Source: Dietzia alimentaria 72 (lineage in GTDB: Bacteria; Actinomycetota; Actinomycetes; Mycobacteriales; Mycobacteriaceae). From it: 64,000 nucleotides of DNA. The stretch lies in assembly GCF_000226215.1 (NCBI RefSeq), contig NZ_AGFF01000014.1, positions 1 through 64,000 on the forward strand, given 5' to 3'. A program made the position numbers and the translations under genes. This document shows positions 56,409-64,000 of this stretch, piece by piece. Every line of letters starts with the position of its first letter. The first letter of the stretch is position 1. Below the pieces are notes generated by a model, which was not told where the DNA came from, did no database searches, and saw only the letters and a program-made list of their open reading frames with translations.

Positions 56409-57654
56409 TCGCCTAGACGCCCGCGCGCTGGGCGTCTACGCCGCGCTGCCGGTTCCGCTGCGGACGCGGACCCGGCGGCTGGCGTACGCCTTCCTGCCGA
56501 TCCTGCAGTGCGGCGTGGCGGCGGGTCTGGCGTGGTTTATCGCGCACGACCTGCTGGGGCATGAGCGACCGTTCTTCGCGCCCGTCGCTGCCGCCATCGC
56601 GCTGGGCGTGGGGATGGGCAGACGACTGCGCCGGGGGATCGAATTGGTACTCGGGGTGATCGTGGGCGTCGGATTGGGCGACCTGCTCATCGCCCAGATC
56701 GGATCCGGACCGTGGCAGATCACGGCCGTGGTGGTGCTGGCGATGTCGGCGGCGGTGTTCCTCGACAGGGGTGCGCTGGTCGGCACGCAGGCGGCGTCAT
56801 CGGGGATCCTCGTGGCCACACTCCTGCCGCCGGGCAGCGCGGGCGGGTACGAGCGGATGCTCGACGCGGCGGTCGGTGGTGCGGTAGCGCTGCTGCTCAT
56901 GTCGCTCATGCCGGTCCACCCGCTCAAGCGGGCCCGACGGGAGGCCGCATCTCTCCTGGGCGTGGCGTCGTCGGTGCTCGCGGAGGTATCGGAGGGGCTC
57001 GATCACCGCGATTCCGAGACGATTCGCGCAGCGCTGCAGGACGCCAGGGACACACAGCCGGCGATCGACGCTATTGACGAGCAGCTCGCCGGTGCGCGAG
57101 AACTGGTACGGATCTCCCCGTTCTATCGGCATCGGCGTCCGGAGGAGATCATGCTCACCGGGCTGCTCAACCCCTTGGACAACGGCATTCGCAACATTCG
57201 GGTGCTGGCCCGCCGGGCGATCGTGGCGGTCGACGACCAGGTGGACGTGGCGCCGGCACTGAGCGCGCTGATCGGTGAGCTCGGCAACGCTCTCGTCCTG
57301 CTCGCCCGACGGGTCGCCGGGCACTCGGACGCACTGAGCGACGCCGAGATCCACCGTGAGTTGCGGGCGGTCGCCTCACGTGCGCGACGTGAACTCGTCT
57401 ACGACTCGGGGATGACGGAGACCGTCATGCTGGCCCAGCTCCGCTCGATTCTCGTGGACATGATGCAGGTGGCAGGACTCAGTAAGGTCTCTGCGCTGGC
57501 CACGTTGCCGCCGACCGTGTCGACCCCCGCGGTGGAGCCGGAGCTCACCGAGGAGTGGCCGGACTCGCCGGACCGACCCACGACGGTCATGCCTCCACTC
57601 AGGGCGACACGAGCCTCCATGGCTCGGTATGACGGTAGAAAGAAGTCCTCTTGA
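56365..57654 (+). CDS. FUSC-family inner-membrane transporter-like protein
   Basis: The 429-residue protein has about six membrane segments in residues 40-195 (QCGVAAGLAWFIAHDLLGHERPFFAPVA opening, GVGMGRRLRRGIELVLGVIVGVGLGDLL), then a soluble helical region of about 200 residues. This is the FUSC/aromatic-acid-exporter layout. The first 44 nt overlap the DUF3151 gene, and its end overlaps 56 nt of the convergent gene at 57599. The substrate is unknown. Confidence 0.78.
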   Translation: MSQTRTPPRLSAWRDRLDARALGVYAALPVPLRTRTRRLAYAFLPILQCGVAAGLAWFIAHDLLGHERPFFAPVAAAIALGVGMGRRLRRGIELVLGVIVGVGLGDLLIAQIGSGPWQITAVVVLAMSAAVFLDRGALVGTQAASSGILVATLLPPGSAGGYERMLDAAVGGAVALLLMSLMPVHPLKRARREAASLLGVASSVLAEVSEGLDHRDSETIRAALQDARDTQPAIDAIDEQLAGARELVRISPFYRHRRPEEIMLTGLLNPLDNGIRNIRVLARRAIVAVDDQVDVAPALSALIGELGNALVLLARRVAGHSDALSDAEIHRELRAVASRARRELVYDSGMTETVMLAQLRSILVDMMQVAGLSKVSALATLPPTVSTPAVEPELTEEWPDSPDRPTTVMPPLRATRASMARYDGRKKSS

Positions 57655-58255
57655 CGGCTCGTCGCCCGGTGATCCCGTCCCGGGTGATGATCCCGGCCGG
57701 GGTGCCCAGTTGCACCGCGCGTGCCGCCTGCCAGGCCCGCCGTATCACCCTGCGCGGCCGGGCGGCGGTGGCGCGCACGCCCGGCATCTCGCGGGTGGGC
57801 CGGACCGTGAAGGCGGGAATCTCGCCGGAGAAGACCCGGCTGTCGTCGGCGTAGGCCTCACCCACCAACGGCGCGTCATCGGGGCCGGTCACGATCGCCT
57901 CGCCCACCAGGACCGTGCCGGTCTCGTCGCGAATCAGTGGCATGTCGTGGGCCTCGCCCCGAACACCCAGCTTGGCCGCCTCCGAGCCGGTCGGCAGGCC
58001 GTAGGCTCGGGTCGCCGGGGTGGGCTCGTCGGCGATGTAAGCGACCTCCATGTCCAGGTTGTCGCTGCGCATCAGTCGCGTGAGTAGTGCGGCCAGTCCG
58101 GCGTCGGTACCGCAGATCAGGAGCCGGCGCCGGGGGCCGACCTCGAACAGGGCCTGATTGACCTCGTCCTTGGTGGGCACCTCGCCGACCTCCAGCCGGG
58201 GATGCTCGCCGAGGACCGTCGGTACCGGCGCTGAGCCGCAGCGGATGACGATCAT
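57599..58255 (-). CDS. Conserved actinobacterial hypothetical protein
   Basis: The 218-residue protein has no signal peptide or membrane segment. The region RRLLICGTDAGLAALLTRLMR looks like the start of a nucleotide-binding or kinase-like Rossmann strand, and TPATRAYGLPTG lies further on. The C terminus is basic (RRVIRRAWQAARAV). By position near purA it may match Rv0356c. Its 3' end overlaps the FUSC gene on the other strand, an unusual antisense overlap of 56 nt. I do not assign a function. Confidence 0.65.
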   Translation of the reverse strand: MIVIRCGSAPVPTVLGEHPRLEVGEVPTKDEVNQALFEVGPRRRLLICGTDAGLAALLTRLMRSDNLDMEVAYIADEPTPATRAYGLPTGSEAAKLGVRGEAHDMPLIRDETGTVLVGEAIVTGPDDAPLVGEAYADDSRVFSGEIPAFTVRPTREMPGVRATAARPRRVIRRAWQAARAVQLGTPAGIITRDGITGRRAVKRTSFYRHTEPWRLVSP

Positions 58256-58310
58256 GCCTCCATCATGGACTCATCCTGCCCAGGGGTCGAACCTGGGGCA
58301 GGATGGAAGG

Positions 58311-59156
58311 GTGCGACGAATCGATCTCAACTGCGACCTCGGGGAGGCCCGGCGGGGGACTCCGCGGTGGCCCGCGTCGCTCGCGGCGGGTGCGGGTCCG
58401 GATCCTGTGGACGCGGCGTTGCTGGACGTGGTCACCTCCGCCAATGTCGCGTGCGGTTTCCACGCAGGCAATCGCCCCACCATGAACGCGACCGCCGTGG
58501 CCGCTGCCGAGCGGAACGTGGCGCTGGGCGCTCACCCCTCGTACCGGGACGGCGCGAACTTCGGACGTGTGGAGCACAATCTCAGTCGCGACGAGGTGGC
58601 CCGCATCGTGCAGTTCCAGCTGGTCGAGCTCGATATGGCGGCACGACGTCACGGCACGATGGTGCGGTATCTCAAGCCGCACGGGGCGCTCTACAACCGT
58701 ATTGTCCGCGACGTAGAGCAGGCGGCCGGCGTGATCGACGCGGTGCTGGCGTATGCCGAACTCGCCGGCGAGGACCCGCTACCCGTGCTGGGACTGCCTG
58801 GGTCCGCGGTGCATGACCGGGCGCGCGCGGCCGGGGTGCCGACCGTGTCGGAGGCCTTCGCGGACCGTGGGTACCGCCCTGACGGCATGCTCGTGTCCCG
58901 CTCCGAGCCGGGTGCCGTACTCACCGACCCGGACGAGGTGGCCGCTCGCGTGGTGGCCATGGCAACGGGGCGGGAGATCACCGCGACGGACGGTTCACTT
59001 GTCGTGGTGGAGGCGGCCTCGGTGTGTATCCACGGCGACACCCCGGGTGCGATCGATCTGGCCCGACGCGTGCGCGGTGAGCTGGAGGCCGCCGGCGTCG
59101 AGGTGGCGCCGTTCGTGTCTCCGGGCACGTCGGTGGGGCGGTCGGGTACGGGATGA
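58311..59156 (+). CDS. pxpA: 5-oxoprolinase subunit A (LamB/YcsF family)
   Basis: PxpA, with PxpB and PxpC, forms the prokaryotic ATP-dependent 5-oxoprolinase that converts pyroglutamate to glutamate. The 281-residue protein has the family blocks RRIDLNCDLGE, NVACGFHAGN, LGAHPSYRDGANFGR and VRYLKPHGALYN. The start is a GTG at 58311 at the first conserved residue; the spacing to the GGAAGG upstream is short. The stop overlaps pxpB as ATGA. Confidence 0.92.
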   Translation: MRRIDLNCDLGEARRGTPRWPASLAAGAGPDPVDAALLDVVTSANVACGFHAGNRPTMNATAVAAAERNVALGAHPSYRDGANFGRVEHNLSRDEVARIVQFQLVELDMAARRHGTMVRYLKPHGALYNRIVRDVEQAAGVIDAVLAYAELAGEDPLPVLGLPGSAVHDRARAAGVPTVSEAFADRGYRPDGMLVSRSEPGAVLTDPDEVAARVVAMATGREITATDGSLVVVEAASVCIHGDTPGAIDLARRVRGELEAAGVEVAPFVSPGTSVGRSGTG

Positions 59157-60007
59157 CGACGACGAGGATCCGCCCCTGCGGAGAAGCCGCGCTGTTGCTC
59201 GAGTGCGCTGATCTGGCGGAGGCGGTGGCTCTGGCCGGGATCCTGGAGAGGTTGCGACCGGATGCCGTGGACGTGGTGGCGGCGGCCCGCACGGTGCTGG
59301 TGACCGCGCCGGATTCCGCGACGCTTCCCAGGCTGCGGCGGCGCATGAATGCGCTCCTCGCGGGAGCCCTTCCCGACTCGGGCGGGCAGCCTCAGTCGCC
59401 GCCGGCGGCCTCGGAGTCGACGGGGTCCGGCGGGGCACTGGCAACGGGGTCCGGCGGCGCACTGGCGGCGGGGTCCGGCGGGGCACGGGAGGTGACGATC
59501 GACGTGCGCTACGACGGACCCGATCTGGCCGACGTCGCCCAGTTGGCCGGCATGTCGACCACGGCGTTCGTGCGGCTGCACACCTCCATCACCTGGCGGG
59601 CCGCATTCGGCGGATTCGCGCCGGGCTTCTTCTACCTTGTCGACGCCCGCGACCTCGACGCCCGCGAACGCGGCGACGACGGCTCCGGTTCTATCCAACG
59701 CGGCGCAGCCTCGAACGAACGCGGCGCAGCCTCGAATCGCCTTCCGAGCATTCCCAGGCTGGGCTCGCCCAGAACGCGGATCCCGGCCGGATCCGTGGCG
59801 GTGGCGGACCGCTTCTGCGCGGTCTATCCCGGCGCCTCGCCCGGGGGCTGGCGACTACTGGGCACCACCGACGCGCAGCTCTGGGATCTCGACCGCCCCG
59901 AACCCGCCCTGCTGGCACCCGGGACCAGCGTGCGCTTTCGGAACGTCGACGCGGAACCAGGCGGCGCCGCCGGGCTGCGCGTAGCCGAGCCGGACGGGGC
60001 CGGATGA
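59153..60007 (+). CDS. pxpB: 5-oxoprolinase subunit B (KipI family), with inserted repeats
   Basis: The 284-residue protein has KipI/allophanate-hydrolase subunit 1 blocks: TTTRIRPCGEAALLLEC at the N terminus, VTIDVRYDGPDLADVA, FGGFAPGFFYL and the C-terminal GGWRLLGTT with ALLAPG. Two low-complexity insertions are unusual: three GSGGALA-type units around residues 92-112 and RGAASNE/RGAASN near 183-195. They sit in loops and probably do not destroy function. It is translationally coupled to both neighbours by ATGA overlaps. Confidence 0.88.
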   Translation: MTTTRIRPCGEAALLLECADLAEAVALAGILERLRPDAVDVVAAARTVLVTAPDSATLPRLRRRMNALLAGALPDSGGQPQSPPAASESTGSGGALATGSGGALAAGSGGAREVTIDVRYDGPDLADVAQLAGMSTTAFVRLHTSITWRAAFGGFAPGFFYLVDARDLDARERGDDGSGSIQRGAASNERGAASNRLPSIPRLGSPRTRIPAGSVAVADRFCAVYPGASPGGWRLLGTTDAQLWDLDRPEPALLAPGTSVRFRNVDAEPGGAAGLRVAEPDGAG

Positions 60008-60891
60008 GCCTCTTGATCCTGCGGGCCGGCCCGTCGACGCTGGTCCAGGACCTCGGCCGACCCGGTCACGCAGCCCTCGGGGTGACCGCGTCCGGGGTCG
60101 CCGACCGCGCCGCCGCAGCCACCGCACTGCGGGCCACCGGCACCGACCCCGCCGCCGCCGTGCTCGAGGTACTGCTGGGTGGGCTCGTGGCCATGACGGA
60201 CACGCCCGCCATCGCGGTGGTGACGGGGGCTCGCGGTGTCGTCGTCGTCACCGATTCCGACGGTTCCCGCCGCACCGCAGCCACCGGCGAGGTTCTCCGG
60301 CTGGCTGCCGGCGCCACGCTCGAGATCCGCCAACCCACCAGCGGGATACGCAGCTACCTGGCGATACGCGGGGGCATCGACGCGTCGATCGTGCTGGGCA
60401 GCAGATCCCGGGACACGCTCGCCGGACTCGGCCCGGCGCCGTTGGTGGCCGGCGACGTGCTGGGAGTGGGCGACCGCGTGGTGGGGCCCTGGGCTGACGG
60501 ATGGCATGCGGCCGTCGGCGGGCTGGTCGCACAGGGGAGTGCGCCCGTCGCGTTGGACCTGATCCCCGGCCCCCGCGACGATCTGTTCCCGCCTGAAGCC
60601 TGGGACGTGCTGGCCGCGACCGGCCACGTGAGCGGGCACGCCGACAGGGTGGGCGTACGCATCGACCCCGCGCGGCCGGTGCCGCGTTTGCGGACGGACG
60701 AGATCCCCAGCGAGGGGATGGTCCGCGGCGCCGTCCAGATCCCCGCCGACGGCGCGCCCGTGGTGTTTGGCCCCGACCACCCGGTCACCGGCGGCTACCC
60801 CGTGATCGGGGTGCTGACCTCCCGATCCTGCGACGCGATCTCGCAGCTCCTCCCCGGAACGCCGGTCACATTCCGCAGGCTGCACAGGTGA
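60004..60891 (+). CDS. pxpC: 5-oxoprolinase subunit C (KipA/biotin-dependent carboxyltransferase family)
   Basis: The 295-residue protein has the allophanate-hydrolase subunit 2 blocks LVQDLGRPGHAALGVTASGVADRAA, GGIDASIVLGSRSRDTLAG and ITVFGPDHPVTGGYPVIGV-like VFGPDHPVTGGYPVIG. It completes the PxpABC oxoprolinase. It ends 117 nt before purA, a separate unit. Confidence 0.92.
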   Translation: MSLLILRAGPSTLVQDLGRPGHAALGVTASGVADRAAAATALRATGTDPAAAVLEVLLGGLVAMTDTPAIAVVTGARGVVVVTDSDGSRRTAATGEVLRLAAGATLEIRQPTSGIRSYLAIRGGIDASIVLGSRSRDTLAGLGPAPLVAGDVLGVGDRVVGPWADGWHAAVGGLVAQGSAPVALDLIPGPRDDLFPPEAWDVLAATGHVSGHADRVGVRIDPARPVPRLRTDEIPSEGMVRGAVQIPADGAPVVFGPDHPVTGGYPVIGVLTSRSCDAISQLLPGTPVTFRRLHR

Positions 60892-61008
60892 CCGACTAGG
60901 GTGGACCCGGCTGAACAGGCTATTCTGGGGCGTTGGTGTGCGCGGAATCACCTCGAGTACTTCCGTCCCTCACCGTGCAGACGACTCATTCAGAGGTGAA
61001 AGCGAACC

Positions 61009-62295
<1,287 letters not shown>

Positions 62296-62311
62296 GCGGG
62301 GTCTGGATCGA

Positions 62312-62341
62312 GCTGGCGCCGGCACTCACGGAGGCGCCAGC
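62312..62341. terminator. Hairpin terminator of purA
   Basis: A 9-bp stem (62312-62320 with 62333-62341) lies 17 nt past the purA stop and before the convergent small gene. Confidence 0.6.
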
Positions 62342-62385
62342 ATCGACACAGTCGCTGCGGAGATCTCAGAGGGGCTGGGTTTCGA

Positions 62386-62685
62386 TCAGAACGGCAGGCC
62401 CGGGATCTGCGGCAGTTCGATGCCGCCGGCGGTCACGCCTGCGCTGACCGCGAGAGCGGCCGAGACGGCGACGCCTGCGAAGAGGAGCAATCCGGCCTGG
62501 ACGAACTGGTTCTCGAGCGAACCACTGTCCGCGGACCCGGAGGCTTGCGCGACGTACCGCACGGCGGCGGGGACGGCTGCTGTCTCTGCCTGGGCGGGTG
62601 CTGCGTGCGCGGGTGCAACGGCCACAGTGGTGGCGGCAGTGAGTGCGAGGGCGGCTGCGAAAGTTCTGGTGCGAGTCTTGGTCAT
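62386..62685 (-). CDS. Small secreted/membrane protein, unknown function
   Basis: The 99-residue protein has a signal peptide (basic KTRTRT then hydrophobic, cleavage near AHAAPA), a Ser/Gly spacer and a second hydrophobic segment (about 66-87, AGLLLFAGVAVSAALAVSAG), and ends in ELPQIPGLPF. It may stay anchored. No family is recognised. The RBS is weak. Confidence 0.65.
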   Translation of the reverse strand: MTKTRTRTFAAALALTAATTVAVAPAHAAPAQAETAAVPAAVRYVAQASGSADSGSLENQFVQAGLLLFAGVAVSAALAVSAGVTAGGIELPQIPGLPF

Positions 62686-62774
62686 GGACTGACTATCGCG
62701 TTCGACGCAGCCGGCATTACGCCGGGTGAGAAAACGCGGCTTCAGCCCCTCGAGCCCCGCGGCATCGAGCTTTG

Positions 62775-62822
62775 GGAGCAGGAGCAGGAGCAGGAGCAGG
62801 GGCAGGGGCAGGAGCAGGGGCA
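62775..62822. repeat. Hexanucleotide tandem repeat, eight units
   Basis: Eight consecutive ggagca/ggggca units. Copy number is likely to vary among strains. Confidence 0.85.
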
Positions 62823-62900
62823 GGTGCCTGCGCCAACGCCCCGATCGGTCGCGTTTCTGGATGTATCCGACGAGAGGGACCCGCCAGAAACCCGACCGAT

Positions 62901-62940
62901 TCTCACGAATTGCGACTTGATCTCACGAGATGCGACGTGA
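62901..62940. repeat. Imperfect 20-bp direct repeat, possible operator pair
   Basis: tctcacgaattgcgacttga and tctcacgagatgcgacgtga are adjacent and agree at 17 of 20 positions. They lie 198 nt before the partial gene at 63138. Confidence 0.6.
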
Positions 62941-63137
62941 CTCCCGGGAGGCGGCGGATCCGGACCCCCGGGCACCCCTCCTCGGTGCGACGGCGTGAAA
63001 TTGGATTGCCCCATTTCGGAATTCGGCGTCTTTTAACCGCATTCGTGCAGGTCAATGGCTGTGGATAACCGGCGAATCATTCACATGTCGGCTCCACGTG
63101 CGGCTATCGCGGCTATCCCACGTCGGACTATATGTGA

Positions 63138-64000
63138 GTGACCACCGAGAACCAGGCGACCCATGAGCACCGGCTGACCGCCGCACGATTCGTCGATGCT
63201 GTTTTTGGCGGCGACCCGTTCCTGGCTCGGACCGCGCTCAGCGCCGGCATCATCAGCCGGCAGGATCTGCGCACGCGATTCCGGCAGGTGCACCCGAAGG
63301 TCTACGCGTGGAAATCGTCCGAGTTAAGCACTTATCAAAAGATTCGAGCCGCTTGGTTGTGGGCGGGCCCGGAGTCGGTTCTGTGCGGTGGCGCAGCGGC
63401 GTACCTGTTGGGTGAGCAGTATTTCGGCGCTGAGATCGTCGACGACGAAGTTCAGCTCTGGCGGCCGGGATGGCGCACGCCACCGGACGGGATCGTGGCT
63501 CGCCGATGGCGCTCAGCACCGGAGCACATCCGGCGCTCGGGTATGCGAATGACGACGCCGGCAAGGACCGCGATTGACCTTGCTCGACAGGTCACGCCGG
63601 ATGTCAGGGCGATCGCCGTGATGGATTCCATGTGCCGAACCGGACACGCGGATCCGGACGCCATAGCGGAGACCGCGTTTGCCATGGCCGGCAAGCCGGG
63701 CGTGCGCCGCGTTCTGGAACTTCTGCCGCAGGTTGATCCGAAGGCGGAGTCGCCAAAAGAGACTGAATTGCGTCTGCAGATGAAAGGGGCGGGACTCCCA
63801 CGGTTCGAGTCGCAAGTCGAGGTGTTCGACGAGTTCGGCACTCTCGTTTCGCGCCTCGATCTGGGGAATCGGCAGTGGAAGGTGGGGCTTCAATACGACG
63901 GCGACGGGCATTTGAAGAGGGATCGTCGCGATCATGATTCGTTGACGATGATGCGCCTGGCCTCACTGGGGTGGGAGGTGAAGCGGGTGACGCAGGGCAT
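63138..64000 (+). CDS. DUF559/AbiEi-like protein, partial at the window end
   Basis: The open frame of 287 codons has no stop before the end of the window. Residues 1-65 form a winged-helix AbiEi-like N terminus (LTAARFVDAVFGGDPFLARTA). Further on, LCGGAAAYLLGE and TPARTAIDLARQ fit the type IV antitoxin/DUF559 family of actinobacteria. From about residue 210 a Vsr-like nuclease fold is suggested by ETELRLQMKGAGLPRFESQ and RLDLGNRQWKVGLQYDGDGH; here the usual Glu before YDG is Gln, which may reduce or abolish catalysis. The GTG at 63138 is chosen as the first start before the conserved region. A TTA codon and the AT-rich run near 63327 are atypical of this genome and suggest acquisition by transfer. 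Confidence 0.7.
   Translation, partial: MTTENQATHEHRLTAARFVDAVFGGDPFLARTALSAGIISRQDLRTRFRQVHPKVYAWKSSELSTYQKIRAAWLWAGPESVLCGGAAAYLLGEQYFGAEIVDDEVQLWRPGWRTPPDGIVARRWRSAPEHIRRSGMRMTTPARTAIDLARQVTPDVRAIAVMDSMCRTGHADPDAIAETAFAMAGKPGVRRVLELLPQVDPKAESPKETELRLQMKGAGLPRFESQVEVFDEFGTLVSRLDLGNRQWKVGLQYDGDGHLKRDRRDHDSLTMMRLASLGWEVKRVTQG

Larger units (their letters stand above)
62686..63137. other. Gene-free region with short repeats
   Basis: This 452-nt region contains a hexanucleotide tract (62775-62822) and a direct 20-bp repeat (62901-62940). No ORF here is convincing. It separates the purA block from the partial DUF559 gene. Confidence 0.6.

Noticed and set aside
62775-62822. CRISPR-like repetition
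   Set aside because: It is a simple hexanucleotide tract without spacers; no cas genes are present.

Overview
The window is 64 kb of high-GC actinobacterial chromosome, read here as a mycolate-producing member of the Mycobacteriales, possibly Dietzia or a near relative. The genus is an inference. The order of conserved genes follows blocks of the Mycobacterium tuberculosis chromosome from memory: dcd (Rv0321), alaA/aspC and an Fe-S reductase (Rv0337c-Rv0338c), dnaK-grpE-dnaJ-hspR (Rv0350-0353), fba/purA/DUF3151 (Rv0357c-0363c), DedA (Rv0364) and methyltransferase/pyrE/ttfA-like/clpB (Rv0380c-0384c). No insertion sequence, prophage or CRISPR array is visible; most of it is backbone, with a few accessory insertions.

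Layout. 1-3.6 kb: a palindromic repeat, a FadE5-type acyl-CoA dehydrogenase, a coiled-coil protein built of 14-residue repeats, and tRNA-Gly. 3.7-6.5 kb: a small membrane protein, two DUF2470 proteins with an IdeR/DtxR-type iron box between them, and dcd. 6.6-14.6 kb (minus strand): alaA, a large membrane Fe-S reductase with a repetitive tail, and two secreted streptogrisin-like proteases. 14.8-20.9 kb: gdhA, then the heat-shock operon dnaK-(small acidic ORF)-grpE-dnaJ-hspR behind a HAIR operator. 20.9-27.3 kb: an iron ABC transporter and a fused adenylation/carrier/membrane-acyltransferase protein, each behind its own iron box. 27.4-36.6 kb: nitrilase-family amidase, two single-TM surface proteins, a globin-reductase, a PopT-type (DUF368) transporter, a SWIM/SNF2 helicase and a ROK-like kinase. 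36.7-42.4 kb: clpB with a HAIR box, a sulfurtransferase and a large TtfA-like membrane protein. 42.4-46.6 kb: an accessory cluster of four secreted proteins, three of them tandem paralogues ending in Gly-Ser-Leu-Gly-Ser motifs. 46.7-51.7 kb: pyrE, YhhN protein, rRNA methyltransferase, DedA, luciferase-like monooxygenase, fba. 51.8-58.3 kb: a membrane protein, a PhoD phosphatase, an FMO of trimethylamine-monooxygenase type, DUF3151, FUSC transporter and a conserved hypothetical. 58.3-64 kb: pxpABC (5-oxoprolinase), purA, a small secreted protein and a partial DUF559/AbiEi-like gene running off the end.

Two regulatory circuits can be read from operators. HspR (encoded at 20.4 kb) should bind the CTTCAGT-N7-ACTCAAG site before dnaK and the related site before clpB, so the disaggregation machinery is co-regulated from two loci. 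Three 19-bp iron boxes (5034, 20858, 24637) lie before a DUF2470 gene (with dcd overlapping its end), the Fe3+ transporter and the adenylation-carrier-acyltransferase fusion. The last is the most unusual gene of the window: a one-polypeptide, apparently iron-repressed system that could activate an acid, load it on a carrier and pass it to a membrane acceptor.

The second novelty candidate is the secreted cluster at 42.4-46.6 kb. It sits between a TtfA-like gene (mycomembrane lipid transport) and pyrE, which are neighbours in mycobacteria, and its members share a signal peptide, two cysteines and a C-terminal GSLGS motif that could act as a surface-sorting or assembly tag.
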